Assembly (NCBI RefSeq): GCF_000687815.1
Contig: NZ_JHXU01000003.1
Coordinates: 1-64,000, forward strand
Length of the DNA stretch: 64,000 bases
Direction of reading: 5' to 3'
DNA from: Mycoplasma elephantis ATCC 51980
GTDB taxonomy: Bacteria; Bacillota_I; Bacilli_A; Mycoplasmatales; Metamycoplasmataceae
Part shown: piece after piece, positions 45,983 to 57,716 of the stretch
Layout: each line of letters opens with the position of its first letter
Numbering within the stretch: the first letter of the stretch is position 1
Made by a program: the position numbers and the translations under genes
Notes under the pieces: generated by a model
The model's input: the letters and a program-made list of their open reading frames with translations, nothing else
Told to the model about the DNA's origin: nothing
Databases searched by the model: none

Positions 45983-46267
45983 ATGGTATTTTTAGTTATC
46001 ACATACATAATAAAAAATGAATTTAGAAATAGTTTTATTGAAGCTGCAAACAAATATATTGATGCTTCAAGAAAAGAAACTATTAATCTATCTTTTGATT
46101 ATGGACAAGGGAAAAATGAAAATGATTTTGTCTTCGTTTCAAGATGAGTTAGCGATAAATCATATAACGAACACAAAAAAACTGAACATTTTAAAGAATT
46201 TGCAAATTCAATTATCCCTATGTTAGGTGATAATTTTATACCGAATATTATAAAGGGGATTAGATAG
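45983..46267 (+). CDS. Antibiotic-biosynthesis-monooxygenase (ABM) domain protein, YgiN-like
   Basis: 94 residues from ATG 45983 with GAAAGGG, visible only when TGA is Trp. The pattern FVFVSRWVSDKSYNEHKKTEHFKEFA is that of the ABM ferredoxin-like fold found in quinol monooxygenases and small stress proteins. No catalytic residues can be named. It is 8 bases before deoD and so probably in the nucleoside salvage operon. Confidence 0.75.
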
Positions 46268-46275
46268 GAGAAAAA

Positions 46276-46974
46276 ATGACACCACACATTAATGCAAAAC
46301 CTGGTTCAATAGCAAAAACCGTTTTAATGCCAGGAGATCCGCTTCGTGCAAAATATATTGCCGAAACATATTTAAAAAATGTAGAATTAGTTTCTAGCGT
46401 TAGAAATGTTTTGATGTATACTGGAGAATACAACGGTAAAAAAATAAGTGTTGCCGCTAGTGGTATGGGATGCCCATCTATTGGAATATATAGTTACGAA
46501 CTTTTTAAATTTTATGATGTTGATAACATTATTAGGATTGGCTCAGCTGGTTCATACATCAAAAATTTAGATTTATATACAACAGTGCTAGCTACTGAAT
46601 CATATTCAGATTCAAGCGCTTTTTCAGAATTAGTATTAGGTGAAACAACCAATATTGCCAAACCTAGTGAATCATTAAATAAAAAACTTCGTGAAAGCGC
46701 AAAAAAATTAAACATTAAATTAGTTGAAGGAAGAATTCATTCATCAGAAGTTTTTTATGCTTCTAGACCACTTGAAGAAACAATTAAAATTACTAAATCA
46801 TTAGCAGTTGAAATGGAATCTTATGCACTATTTATAAACGCTAAAAAATTAAACAAAAATGCAGCATGTCTTTTAACGATTTCTGATAATTTAATTACAC
46901 ACAAAGAAACAACCCCATTAGAACGTCAAAACTCTTTTAATGATATGATGAAAATTGCATTAGGAGTTGCATAA
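46276..46974 (+). CDS. deoD: Purine-nucleoside phosphorylase DeoD
   Basis: 232 residues with TAGGAG before the ATG. Typical hexameric PNP sequence: start TPHINAKPGSIAKTVLMPGDPLRAK, then ASGMGCPSIGIYSYEL, IIRIGSAGS, AVEMESYALF (ribose binding) and TISDNL with the catalytic Asp. It phosphorolyses purine (deoxy)nucleosides. Its stop overlaps the deoA start (TAATG). Confidence 0.96.
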   Translation: MTPHINAKPGSIAKTVLMPGDPLRAKYIAETYLKNVELVSSVRNVLMYTGEYNGKKISVAASGMGCPSIGIYSYELFKFYDVDNIIRIGSAGSYIKNLDLYTTVLATESYSDSSAFSELVLGETTNIAKPSESLNKKLRESAKKLNIKLVEGRIHSSEVFYASRPLEETIKITKSLAVEMESYALFINAKKLNKNAACLLTISDNLITHKETTPLERQNSFNDMMKIALGVA

Positions 46975-48269
46975 TGCGTGTAACAGATATTATTAATAAA
47001 AAAATTAATAAGATCGAACTTTCTAAAGAGGAAATTGATTTTTTAGTTAATGGCTATGTTGAAGGAAAAATCCCGGATTACCAAATGTCAGCATTTTTAA
47101 TGGCGGTAGTTTTTAATTCAATGAGTTCGAAAGAACTAGGTTTTTTAACAAAAGCATATATAAAATCTGGTGAAGTTTTGGACTTAAGTAAAATTAAAGG
47201 GATAAAAGTGGATAAACACTCAACTGGTGGCGTTGGAGATAAAACAACCATTGCTATAGCACCAATTGTATCATCATTAGGTGCTCCAGTGGCAAAAATG
47301 TCAGGAAGAGGATTAGGGCATACAGGGGGGACCATTGATAAGCTCGAAACTATTCCTGGCTATAGAATCGAATTAACTCAACAAGAATTTATTGATAATG
47401 TAATAAAACATGGTGTTGCTGTTGTTGGACAATCAAAATCACTAGTGCCCGCAGATAAAAAAACCTATGCACTTAGAGATGTTACCGGAACCGTTAACTC
47501 AATACCGCTTATTGCTGCTTCAATTATGTCTAAAAAACTTGCGACAGGAGCAAACGCTATCTTACTTGATGTTAAATGTGGTGAGGGAGCTTTTATGAAG
47601 GATTTAAAATCAGCCAGAGAATTAGCAACCACAATGATTAATATAGGAAAAGAATTAAATGTTGATGTAAGAGCAGAAATTACAAACATGTCTAGTCCTA
47701 TTGGAAAAGAAATTGGAAATAAAAACGAGGTGCTAGAAGCTATTAAAACATTAAAAGGTGAAGGACCAGAAGATTTTAATGAATTGGTTTATTCAAGTTG
47801 CGCAACCATGCTAGATCAAGCAGGAATTGAAAAAGATCATAAAAAAGCATATAAATTAATAGATGAGTCAATAAAAAGTGGAAAAGCACTTAATAAATTT
47901 TATGAGTGAATTAGTTCGCAAAGCGGTGACATAGAGGCATTAAAAAATCCTTTGTTTTGAAATCCTAAATATAAATTTGAAGTTAAATCAAAAACTGATG
48001 GGTATATGAATATATATGATAGTTTAGTATTTGGAAATGTTGCTATGAAACTTGGCGCTGGTAGATTAACAAAAGAAGATATAATAGATAATGAAGCAGG
48101 CATTACCATAATTAAAAAAACAAATGATAATGTTAAAATAGGCGATGTGATTTTTCGCTTATATTCATCAAACCCAATAGATTTAAACCTTATAAAAGAA
48201 TTAGAAAAAGGATTTGAAATTAATAAACAAAAAGTCGAAAATAAAGTAATTTTAGATAGACTAAAATAA
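46974..48269 (+). CDS. deoA: Thymidine (pyrimidine-nucleoside) phosphorylase
   Basis: 431 residues with TGA Trp codons near 47907. Signature SGRGLGHTGGTIDKLE, phosphate loop DKHSTGGVGDKTT, and KKLATGANAILLDVKCGEGAFM. The C-terminal GYMNIYDSLVFGNVAMKLGAGR domain is complete. It releases thymine or uracil and deoxyribose-1-phosphate, which can enter glycolysis through DeoB/DeoC. Coupled to deoD; a strong terminator follows. Confidence 0.96.
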
Positions 48270-48270
48270 T

Positions 48271-48299
48271 AAAAAACAAACAAATATTGTTTGTTTTTT
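48271..48299 (+). terminator. Terminator of the deoD-deoA operon
   Basis: Stem AAAAAACAAACAA / TTGTTTGTTTTTT around ATA, directly after the deoA stop. Confidence 0.85.
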
Positions 48300-48325
48300 A
48301 TTGAATTATTTAATTTTTTGTATAG

Positions 48326-48356
48326 AAAAAACACTTTGTTATATAAAGTGTTTTTT
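48326..48356 (-). terminator. Terminator of tRNA-Ser
   Basis: Stem AAAAAACACTTT / AAAGTGTTTTTT, 4 bases downstream of tRNA-Ser on the minus strand. Confidence 0.8.
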
Positions 48357-48359
48357 ATA

Positions 48360-48452
48360 TGGCGGACAATGAGGGATTTGAACCCCCGCGAAAGTTGCCT
48401 CTCCTAACGGTTTTCGAAACCGCCCCCTTCAACCGAACTTGGGTAATTGTCC
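48360..48452 (-). tRNA. tRNA-Ser (anticodon CGA)
   Basis: 93 nt class II tRNA with a long variable arm (GTTAGGAGAGGCAAC), acceptor GGACAAT / ATTGTCC, anticodon loop TTCGAAA, T-loop GGTTCAAATCC, encoded CCA. It reads UCG. Confidence 0.94.
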
Positions 48453-48531
48453 ATTTTATATTTAATTATGACATAATAATACAAATTTGTAATATTATAA
48501 ATATTATACAAACAAAATGAAAGAGGTGAAA

Positions 48532-49860
48532 ATGATAGATCAAAAATTATTAAAAGAATTTGCGAAAAAATATGATTCAAAAAAAGAAAATAAGGCCGTT
48601 GAGTCAGCTATAGCTCGCGTTGGAATTTTAGAGGCATCAATAAATAATGAAGCCATTAAAAGACATACATTCAAATTTTCAAACACTACAAAAAAAGGCG
48701 ACATAACAAATCAAAATAATAGTGGTAGATGCTGAATGTTTGCTGCATTAAATACAGCAAGAGTAAAAACAATGGAAAAATATAATTTGAAAACAACCGA
48801 ATTTTCACAAAGTTATACATTTTTCTGAGATAAACTAGAAAGATCAAATTATTTTTTAGATGCAATTATTGATACCGTTAAAGAAAAATTAGATTCTAGG
48901 TTAATTGCCCATTTATTAAAAAACCCGCTTGAAGATGGTGGACAGTGAGATATGTTTAGCGCCATTTTAAGAAAATATGGAGTTGTTCCAAAAGACCATA
49001 TGCCTGAAACATTAAATTCTGAACGTAGTTATCAAATGAATTCAAATTTAACTAGTATGTTAAGATATTTTGCATATGAATTACGTAGTGAATATGCAAA
49101 CACTAAAAAAATTGAAAATCTAAAAAATATGAAAAAGAAGTATTTACAAATTATTTATAATGTTTTAGTTAAATCGCTTGGACGCATACCCGAATTTGTA
49201 GAATTTGAATATGAAGATAAAGATGGTAAATATCATCGTTTAGAAAAAATGACTCCACAAGAATTCTTTAAAGAGGTTGTTGGTTGAAATTTAGATGACA
49301 AAGTTAGTGTTATTAATGCTCCAACAGAAGATAAACCATATAATAAAGTTTACACAGTTAAATATTTAGGAAATGTTGTAGAAGCAAAACCTATTAGGCA
49401 TTTAAATTTACCTATTGGCGAACTTAAAAGAATGGCAATAGCGGCAATAAAAGATAAAGAACCAGTTTGATTTGGTTGCGATGTTGGCAAAATGAGCAAT
49501 AGCAAACAAGGTATCATGGATCATGAAATGTATAATTTTGAAGATACGCTAGGATATATGCCAAATTGAACAAAAGCTCAACGTTTAGATTATGGCGAAA
49601 GTCTTTTAACACACGCAATGGTATTTACTGGTGTAAACTTGGATGACAAAGGTAACCCAATTACATGACAAGTAGAAAACTCATGAGGTGATAAAATTGG
49701 TAAAAATGGAGTATTTTCTATGTCTGATAAATGGTTTGACGAATTTGCATATCAAATAATGATTGACAAAAAATACTTAACAAATGAACAAAAAGAAATT
49801 TATGAAAGTGCAAAACTTGTTGAATTATCACCATGAGATCCTATTGGCGCTCTAGCATAA
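48532..49860 (+). CDS. pepC: Aminopeptidase C (bleomycin hydrolase family)
   Basis: 442 residues from ATG 48532, chosen because AGAGGTG sits just before it; the in-frame ATG 48517 lacks a site. Catalytic Cys is in TNQNNSGRCWMFA (~71), His in LLTHAMVFTG and Asn in VENSWGD, as in papain-fold C1B peptidases. Ten or so TGA Trp codons. Length is that of PepC/BLMH, which form cytosolic hexamers. It trims peptides imported as amino-acid source. Ends with a terminator shared with fmt. Confidence 0.95.
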
Positions 49861-49861
49861 T

Positions 49862-49896
49862 AAAATAGTGGATTAATTATTTAAATCCACTATTTT
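49862..49896. terminator. Bidirectional terminator between pepC and fmt
   Basis: Stem AAAATAGTGGATT / AATCCACTATTTT with an A/T loop and trailing T's. It overlaps the last codons of fmt. Confidence 0.8.
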
Positions 49897-50712
49897 TTTT
49901 GATTCAAATTGATATTTCGTTAAATATAGATTCCCGTCTTTTAATTCTATAAATGGGGCGCCCTTAATTTGTTTGACTTGTGCTCTAAAAACTTTAACTC
50001 TTTTATTGTTTATAAAAGTAAATGCGCCAGGATTATCAGCATATGCTCTAATAATATTTATGTTTTCAGAAATTGTTTTATCAATTTTAAGCTCGCCATT
50101 TTCCTTTTCTAACTTAGGAGCAAAAGTTACAAACCTTTCGTCTTGTTTAGTAATAAATATATCATTTTTCTCTATTTTTTCTAATCATAAATTGATATTA
50201 TTCTTTGCTAATTCAGTAATTTTACTGAATAAAATAGAAGTTGTGTCATTTGGTTCTATATCAATTTTTTTTGTAAAAAGTATATCACCTGCATCCATTA
50301 TTTTTGTCATGTATATCAAACTTATTCCTGTCTCTTTTTCATCATTTAAACATGCATGTTGTATTGGGGCGGCGCCACGATATTTAGGTAATAAACTACC
50401 ATGAATATTGATTGCAGCAATCTTTGGTAATAAGAGTATTTTCTCAGGAATATATTGACCAAAAGCATATGTTAATAAAATATCGAAATCTAATTGTTTT
50501 AATTCTTCGTATATATTTCCTATTTTGTCAGGTTTGAAAAGTAAAAAGTTATTTTTTTTCGCAAAAGCCGATACCTTATTTTCACATAATTGTTGTCCTC
50601 GATTAGCTTTTTTATCTGGTTGAGTAATTACGGCTATAATATCATGTTTTTTTGATATTTCAAAAAAAACAGGGACCGTAAACTCTGGTGTTCCACAAAT
50701 AATTATTTTCAT
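49873..50712 (-). CDS. fmt: Methionyl-tRNA formyltransferase
   Basis: 279 residues. The N-terminal CGTPEFTVPVF fold and signature INIHGSLLPKYRGAAPIQHA carry the catalytic His. TGISLIYMTKIMDAGDIL contains the catalytic Asp, and the short C-terminal domain holds NPGAFTFINNKRVKVFRAQ. One TGA codes Trp. It formylates initiator Met-tRNA, which shows that this species kept formylation although some mycoplasmas lost it. Confidence 0.95.
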
Positions 50713-50802
50713 ATGTTTATTTTACAAAAAATTAATATTTTTATTACCTTTATATTAAAATATACATTATAAATTATTATTTTTTTAACATGAAAGGAAA
50801 AA

Positions 50803-52164
50803 ATGAATAAACCAAATAATAAAAGAAATAAAAATATTGTTTTATTAAAGGGAACTTTTAATAAAAATGAAAAAGAAAATTTAATAACCGAATTCGGAGT
50901 TATCACGGAATATTTAGAAAACAATGAGGCATTTGTTTTTTTAGGAGATAGAGAAAAATTTAATACCACTTCATTAAAAAATGTTGCAACAAAAATTGTT
51001 ACAACATCAAAAAGAAGTTATGAAATAGATTTAGACTCATTTATAACAAATAATATTGATATAAATACAATTGCAACTTATTTTGCCGAATCTATATCAT
51101 ACAATACTGAAAAAATTTGAAATAAAAAAACACAAAAAAATGAATCAAAAGCTAATAAATTTGAATTATTAACAACAAAAAAAATAGATGATAATGAATG
51201 AAACAAATCTCAAATATTAATTAATGCAATAAAAATGACTAGAGATCTTCAAATTATGTCTCCAAATGAACTTAATTCTGAAAATATGGCTAAACTAGTT
51301 GAAGAAAATGCAAAACCTTTTTTGAATGATAAATTTAGTATTAAGATTCTAAATAAAAAAGAAATTGAAAAAGAAAAAATGGGATTATTACTATCAGTAA
51401 ATAAAGGTAGTATGTATGAACCTAGAGTTGTAGTTTTAGAATATAAAGGCGACCCTAATTCAGATAAAAAAATAGTTTATGTAGGAAAAGGTATTACATT
51501 TGATTCTGGGGGTTATAGTTTAAAACCATCCAGATATATGATAGGAATGAAGTTTGATATGTCTGGGGCCGCAATTGTGGCATCAAGCCTGATTTCCATA
51601 GCTCAATTACAGCCAAAATCAAATGTAGCAGCAGTTTTATGTATAACAGATAATAGAATTAACGGCGATGCTTCATTACCAGATTCTGTTTGGACATCAA
51701 TGAATGGTAAAACTGTTGAAGTTAACAACACAGATGCAGAAGGAAGACTTGTGATGGCTGACGGAATAACTTATGCAATTAGAAAATTAAAAGCAACAAG
51801 AGTAGTTGATGTAGCAACACTAACAGGAGCTATTTTAACCGCGCTAGGAACAACATACACCGGAATCTGAGCAACAACTGAAAATGCATGAAATGATATT
51901 TCTATGGCTGCTTTAAACTCAAATGAATTAGTATGAAGAATGCCTCTTAATGATGAATTTGCAAAAAATATAAAAAAATCAGAGGTTGCCGATCTTAAAA
52001 ACACAGACTTTTCCGGAAATGGTGGCTCATGTTCAGCCGCAATGTTTTTAAAAGAATTTACAGAAGATGTGGAATACATACATTGTGATATAGCGGGAAC
52101 CTCTGAACAAAATGGAATTCCTACTGGTGTAATGGTTAAAACACTTACAGAATTAGCACTTTAA
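50803..52164 (+). CDS. pepA: Leucyl aminopeptidase (M17 family)
   Basis: 453 residues from ATG 50803 with GAAAGG. The N-terminal domain is diverged. The catalytic domain has VGKGITFDSGGYSLKP (Lys and Asp metal ligands), MKFDMSGAA (Asp) and NTDAEGRLVMAD (Asp, Glu ligands and catalytic Arg), then TLTGAILTALGTTY. Several TGA Trp codons. Such enzymes are hexameric di-metal cytosolic aminopeptidases. In some mycoplasmas they are also found at the surface. A terminator follows. Confidence 0.95.
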
Positions 52165-52180
52165 AATCAAAAAAACTAAT

Positions 52181-52214
52181 AAAAACCCGTTATTTTATTA
52201 AATAATGGGTTTTT
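52181..52214 (+). terminator. Terminator of pepA
   Basis: Stem AAAAACCCGTTATTT / AAATAATGGGTTTTT (one G-U), then T's. Confidence 0.8.
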
Positions 52215-52326
52215 TTATTTCAATAATAAAATATTTTATTTACTAAAAAATACGAAAAAATGATGGTTTTTTGGAATTTTTTTTGTTTTTTTTTATAATA
52301 ACTCATATTTTAAAAAGAATGAGGAA

Positions 52327-53068
52327 ATGAAAAAGACAAAATTATTATTATTTGGTTCTTTAACAATTTCTACGTTATTAGTTGCATCAACAATAGGATG
52401 CAATAGTAAACAAGAAAACAAAAAGGAAAAAGAAGAAGATTCAAAAAAACCAAAAGACACAAGAATTAAAACAGTTGAGAAGATTAATGTTGATAAGGCT
52501 GGATTAAAAAATATATTGGATGTTTATCTATCGGATGATGAAATAAATAAATTACTTAACTTTTACATTAATGAAATAAATGCTGTCCCAAATTCATTAA
52601 ATAAGGCCATATATTTTTCAGAAGATGTAGTGAATCAAGCAGTTAATGCTCATGCAACAAAAATATTAAACCTTCACATTAAACATGCTTTAAAAAACAA
52701 AACATTATTATCAAGTTTTAAAAACCACTTTAATAAAGTAGTAAAAAAACAAGAGTGGCTTTTTAAGTAAAGCATTAGGACTTGGAAAACTTAGTCTAAC
52801 TCTAATGGATACAAAATTTGAAAAAGCAAAATGCTTTATCAAAGCCGCTAAAGAGCAAAATGATGAGGAATATGAATTAAATTATAATTCAGTACTTTTC
52901 ACTAATGAATATAAGGATTTTATAAGTTCAGAAAAAATAAAATTTGATAATTGATTAAAAAAAGGTTCCGCCCTTATTGAAAGCGGTAAATGAACAAAGG
53001 ATAATTTACCAGAAATAAAAGAGGTAGTTAAATCTTTATTACGTTTTAATACCCCAGATAAAGAATAA
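52327..53068 (+). pseudogene. Lipoprotein gene with frameshift at an A7 tract
   Basis: A lipoprotein signal peptide MKKTKLLLFGSLTISTLLVA...IGC starts at ATG 52327 (GAGGAA before it). The frame stops at 52770 after 147 residues. A second frame continues exactly from the run of seven A's at 52743-52749 (NKSGFLSKALGLGKLSLTL...) to TAA 53068, with normal composition and TGA Trp codons. Six A's would join the two into a 246-residue lipoprotein. The gene is either phase-variable and OFF, recently broken, or affected by a sequencing error in the homopolymer. The mature start is Lys/Glu-rich (KQENKKEKEED). Function unknown. Confidence 0.8.
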
Positions 53069-53106
53069 AAATACACAAAACATCAAAAATTTTTGTGTAT
53101 TTTTTT
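53067..53106. terminator. Bidirectional terminator
   Basis: Stem AAAAATACACAAAA / TTTTGTGTATTTTT between the lipoprotein gene and rsmE, touching both stop codons. Confidence 0.8.
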
Positions 53107-53785
53107 AATTTAAATTATTAATATTTGAAACCATTTTTAAAATTGATGTTTCTGATCTTAAAATTCTTTTACCAAGGCTAATTATTTTGTAATTATTATT
53201 TTTCGCTATATCAATTTCATTATCGGTAAATCCACCCTCGGGACCTGATAAAAAAACTAAATTACCACTAAATTGATATTGATTATTTTCTAAGCCATAC
53301 TTTTCATGAGCAATATATTTGTTGTATTTTGGGTAAATTTTGATAAATTGCTCAAAATTTATTGGTGCATGAATTTTAATTCAACTATTTCTAAAACATT
53401 GTTCACATGCCGCTTTCGAAATTAAAGTTCAACGATCTATTTTTTTGTTTATATCTTTTTCATTTCATATAACGGAAATATTTTTTGTTATTAATAAATA
53501 AATTTCCTTAACACCTAACTCTGTTAATTTTTGAATTAATAAGTCAATTTTTTTATACTTAATTAATGGCAAACCAACAATAATATCATTTTTATACTCA
53601 TTATTAATATTTGTTTTTTCAATAATTTTTGCTTTGTTATTTTCTAATTTACAAATATAGTATTCATTATTATATAAACAATGAAATTGTTGATTTTCTT
53701 TAATTCTATTAACTTTTATGTGATTTAATGTTTCTTTACTTAAGATAAAAAAATCATTTTGTTTTTCATACACGATATATCGCAT
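53105..53785 (-). CDS. rsmE: 16S rRNA (uracil-1498-N3)-methyltransferase RsmE
   Basis: 226 residues with TGA Trp codons. N-terminal PUA-like region (HIKVNRIKENQQFHC), then the SPOUT fold: IVGLPLIKYKKIDLLIQKLTELG, VFLSGPEGGFTDNEI and ISLGKRILRSETS, the knot that binds SAM. It methylates U1498 near the decoding centre of 16S rRNA. Start is 3 bases after the MATE exporter stop, so they share a transcript. Confidence 0.94.
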
Positions 53786-53788
53786 TTT

Positions 53789-55540
53789 TTAATCCTGTTT
53801 TTGAACACTTATTTTTTCATATTCTTCAGCTTGCTTAATTATTTTGTGTTCTAATTTTCTTAAAAATGTTAGTTTATTTTGATCAATATAAGGAATTTTT
53901 TTATACAAATATCAAAATGAAACTATCCCTAAAATTAACCCCGTCACAAAAGAATTAATTATTCAACCTATAGCAATAGACATATTTGCAACCCAAGTAC
54001 CATAACCATTTTTGTATAATAATAATCCTGTAACGTATGACAATGACATAATAACTACAAAACTTAAAAATCCTTCAAAAGCAGCCACAATGTTTGACAT
54101 TACAACATTATTTGTCCCTTGGAATAGAATTAATGCAACTATAACAGGTGAGAAAAACAATATTCTAAATGAAAACATTCTTAAAAACAAAATACTTCCA
54201 TTTTTTTTATCATCTTGAACATTTAATAATTCAACAAATTGATTCGCAAATACATTCATTAACACGATTGAAACGATAGCAACAATAACAGCAGATGTTA
54301 ACCCCCATATCATCGTTTCTTTACAACGCTTAAAATTACGATTAGCATAGTTATAAGACATAAGAGGTCTAACACCATCAGTTATACCGAAAATACCATA
54401 CATAAATAACACTAAAATAGGATTTGATTTAGACCAATAATATTGGAAATTAGCTGGATCACTAAATTCAGAATGGCTAAATATAAAAGTAATAACAAAA
54501 ATAGAAAAACCAATTGTAAATGTTCTAATAAAACCGCTTAATCCTAAGAGAGATATTGGAACAAGCATATTTTTTTTAAATTTAAATTTAAATAAATGAT
54601 TTATATCAAGTCATGTTTTTTGTTTTCTTGCATTGTATCAGCAATATGATAAGTAACCAAGTAGATTTATTGATCATCCAATTAATGTAGCTAGCGCGCC
54701 ACCTAGCACCCCTAATTTAAATACAATAATAAATAACATATCTAATAATATGTTGCTTATATTTGAAATTATTGCAATAAAAAGAACATAATTATTTCTG
54801 CCTTCAGCTTTTATTAAAAATGATAATATAACATGTAAAGCCATTATAAATGCGCCGCCAGCATAAACATATATGTAATCCTTTGCCCAAGCAACACTAA
54901 GATCATGCGCTGCATCAAAATATGCTTTCATAAGTAAAAAATCATCACCCATTTTATTTGCTACAACATTATCATATGTATTATTTCCGGCCAAAATGTC
55001 TGGCACACCTAAAATAGATACAAATATAGCAATCATACCAGATATTAAACCAACTATAAATGACATCCAAAAAACTGTGGCTCATACATCTTTCCCTAGC
55101 TTCTCATGATTTTTTGCAATTAACTTTGTATAGTAAACACTAGAACCAACGGGAATAAAAAGTACTATTGCATTTATAATAATTATTATTGGATTAAAAC
55201 TAACTATAGCTGTTGATACAACAGTATTCGAAGTCATTAATGACAACTCGGAATATTTTGTTTTATCGGTTATATTGCTATTATATATTTTAATAAGTTC
55301 TTGAAGCTCTTCGCTAGATAAAGATTTAAACCCGTCTATATATCCATAAATTAAACCATCATCCCCAAATAATGGCTTTGTCTCTGGTGTAAATTGTTGA
55401 ATTAATAGTTGATCTACGAATGTATAAAGACCAGCCATAATAGCACTTAAAAGTGCCGGTATACCAACAATTCAAATTACTTTTGCAACTTTTGTTTCAT
55501 TAAAAAGTTTATAAGCTTTTTCTTGTTTTTGATTATTCAT
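53789..55540 (-). CDS. MATE family efflux transporter
   Basis: 583 residues from ATG 55540, with TGA Trp codons at several places. Twelve predicted membrane segments in two related halves (IVGIPALLSAIMAGLYTFVDQLLI at the front, LVPISLLGLSGFIRTF opening the second half), plus GITDGVRPLMSYNYANRNFKRCKE typical of MATE transporters. The loop after segment 1-2 is unusually long (~60 residues). It likely exports drugs or metabolites in exchange for Na+ or H+. Coupled to rsmE. Confidence 0.88.
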
Positions 55541-55973
55541 AGTATTTATTATATTAAATAATAAAAAATTTATAGATTTAATTATGAATCTATCAAAAAA
55601 ATAAATTTTTTAGTTATTTATTCATTTACTATTTTGAAGATTATTAATTTAATTAAAATGAATATTATCATCATGTATTTTCGCAAAATCAATATTACTT
55701 AATTTAATCTATATTTACATAAATATGATTATCAATTAAAAGAAAAATTATATTATTTATAGATAAGTAACTAATTGATTTAAAAAATATTGAATAAAAT
55801 TATTATATTAAGTACTTTTTAACGTATTAAATTATGCGTTTGTAAAATAAGTTAAGTCTATATTTGGCATAAATTAATAGAATTAAATCTAATACTTTTT
55901 TTAAAATATAAGAATATAGGCAATTACAAATCATTAATAAATCGATAGTTTGGTTTTAAAATAACTTAAAAAA
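55541..55973. other. Intergenic region, no gene seen
   Basis: A 430-base, almost pure A/T stretch without a credible frame in any of six readings. The only structure noted is a hairpin at 55572-55594 (ATAGATT / AATCTAT) followed by T's on the minus strand, which could end transcripts from the glycosyltransferase gene. Confidence 0.4.
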
Positions 55974-57299
55974 TTACTGTTGTTCTTTTCTTTTAATAGG
56001 TGTTGTTGAATAAGTTTTTTTAAATAATGATAGAAATGAAATTGGGAGATATGTAAACATAAAAAATGGGTAGGTAAAAATTGAAATAATTTTTATTTTA
56101 GCAGTGGTGTTAATCTTGTTCCAATTCTTTACAACGGTAATAAAAGACCATATTAAAAAATTTATAAAAATTGTACCAAAAATATATAATGGAGTACAAA
56201 AAACATAAGAACATAAAAAAGCAAAATAAGGTGATTGAACATCTAAATCATAATTAACATAACAGTTTAAAAATATTAAAAAACATGTTAATAAATATAA
56301 AACAAAATTTATTATTAAAGTAATACATATTGGTAATATATTAGTGTAATTTGATATTAATTGTATTGGTTTATTTTTAAAAGTTACAAGTTGTTTCAAA
56401 AGTTTTGAAGAATATAAAACAAAAACTTGTTTAAATCCCACGCATCATCTCATTCTTTGTTTTCACGAGCTCTTAAAATCAATCGGCTGTTCATCATAAA
56501 ATATAGCACTATCAGTATATCCGCTTTTAATTTTATTTAATAAAAGTCATTGAGTAAATTCAATATCGTGGCTTAATGAATTAAAATCTCATCAATTTGT
56601 TTTTTATAAGATATTTCTTGTAAAAGAAAATCCAGTTCCATTAACATATGCGGAGTATCCTAAGGTAGCTCTCCCTTTATTAATAATATTAGACTCTTTT
56701 ATAAACTGAATCGAATTAGCGCTAGATATTCAATTATCACCAAAATTTTTTGAATTCCTATATGTTGTAACCACCTCTACTTTATCATTAAAATCAAACA
56801 ATTTATTAACTTCATAAACTCAATTTTCATCTAAAACATTATCGGCATCAAATGAACAAAAACAGTCATATTTTTTTAACAAATTATTATCTCTAATATG
56901 TCTAAGTCCATATTGTATAGCAAAATTACCACCCCGTAATGTTTTATGAAATCTTTGTAAAACATTAATATTTTTATCAATACCTATATTATATGTTTGA
57001 CGTTGATCGGTACAATTATCCGCAACTAAATAAATATCAATTAATCCATCATATTTTTGATTTTTTATACTATCAATTAGTTTACCAACAACAGCAGATT
57101 CATTGTGAGCTGGAATAATAATGGCAAAATTCCTATTTTTACTTGGTTTATAATTTCTATATATTTTTTTCTTCTTAGCGAAAGAAAAAATTAAATAAAG
57201 CCACTCAGAAAATGAAGTAATAAACATGAAAAATATACCAATACCTAAAGTAATTCAAAAAAATATATTTGTTATTTGTTCTAAAATAATATTATTCAT
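55974..57299 (-). CDS. Membrane-bound family 2 glycosyltransferase (processive type)
   Basis: 441 residues from ATG 57299 (GAAAGG before it). One N-terminal membrane segment, then the GT-A domain: FAIIIPAHNESAVVGKLIDSI, LVADNCTD, CSFDADN (DxD metal site), and the acceptor motif QRMRWCVGFKQ (QxxRW). Three or four membrane segments fill the C-terminus. QxxRW with flanking membrane spans is typical of cellulose/hyaluronan/poly-GlcNAc synthase-like enzymes, so it may make a capsular polysaccharide. A glycolipid product cannot be excluded. Several TGA Trp codons. Confidence 0.85.
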
Positions 57300-57581
57300 A
57301 AATATTTACCTTTCACATAATTACCCCAAATTACTATTGATAATTTCTAATTATTGAAATTTTAAATCCATAACAACTATTTAGCATTTAACACTATCTA
57401 GTAACTTATACTTATATATAAAGTGGAATTTACTAATAATCATTTTTCTTTTCTTCTATAATGCAAAATATTATAACATTTTATATTTAATTTAAATTAA
57501 TGCTTTATTTTTACTATTTTGTCATAATTTAGGAAATAAATTGAATGCATAAATACATAAATTTACTTTACTTAAAATAAA

Positions 57582-57600
57582 AAAAGGACATAGTCCTTTT
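57582..57600 (-). terminator. Terminator after tRNA-Ile
   Basis: Stem AAAAGGAC / GTCCTTTT with loop TAT, 17 bases downstream of tRNA-Ile on the minus strand. The gap 57300-57581 shows nothing else. Confidence 0.75.
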
Positions 57601-57616
57601 GATCAAATAAATGAAA

Positions 57617-57693
57617 TGGTGCGAACGAATGGAATCGAACCATCGACCTCACGATTATCAGTCGTGTGCTCTAACCGTCTGAGCTACGCTCGC
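57617..57693 (-). tRNA. tRNA-Ile (anticodon GAU)
   Basis: 77 nt: acceptor GCGAGCG / CGTTCGC, anticodon loop CTGATAA, T-loop GGTTCGATTCC, encoded CCA. It is 23 bases downstream of rpsI on the same strand, probably on the same transcript. Confidence 0.95.
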
Positions 57694-57716
57694 ATAAAAA
57701 TTCATAAAGAATTTTA

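Noticed and set aside
46017-46226. Plus-strand frame starting MNLEIVLLKL
   Set aside because: Out-of-frame shadow of the ABM-domain gene at 45983-46267, which has the ribosome binding site and family pattern.
49973-50404. Plus-strand frame of 143 codons
   Set aside because: Antisense to fmt, no start site signals.
52740-52760. A7 in the lipoprotein as a -1 ribosomal frameshift site
   Set aside because: A -1 slip leads to a frame that stops at once. The needed frame is reached only by losing one A (or +1), so slippage of DNA or RNA is more likely.
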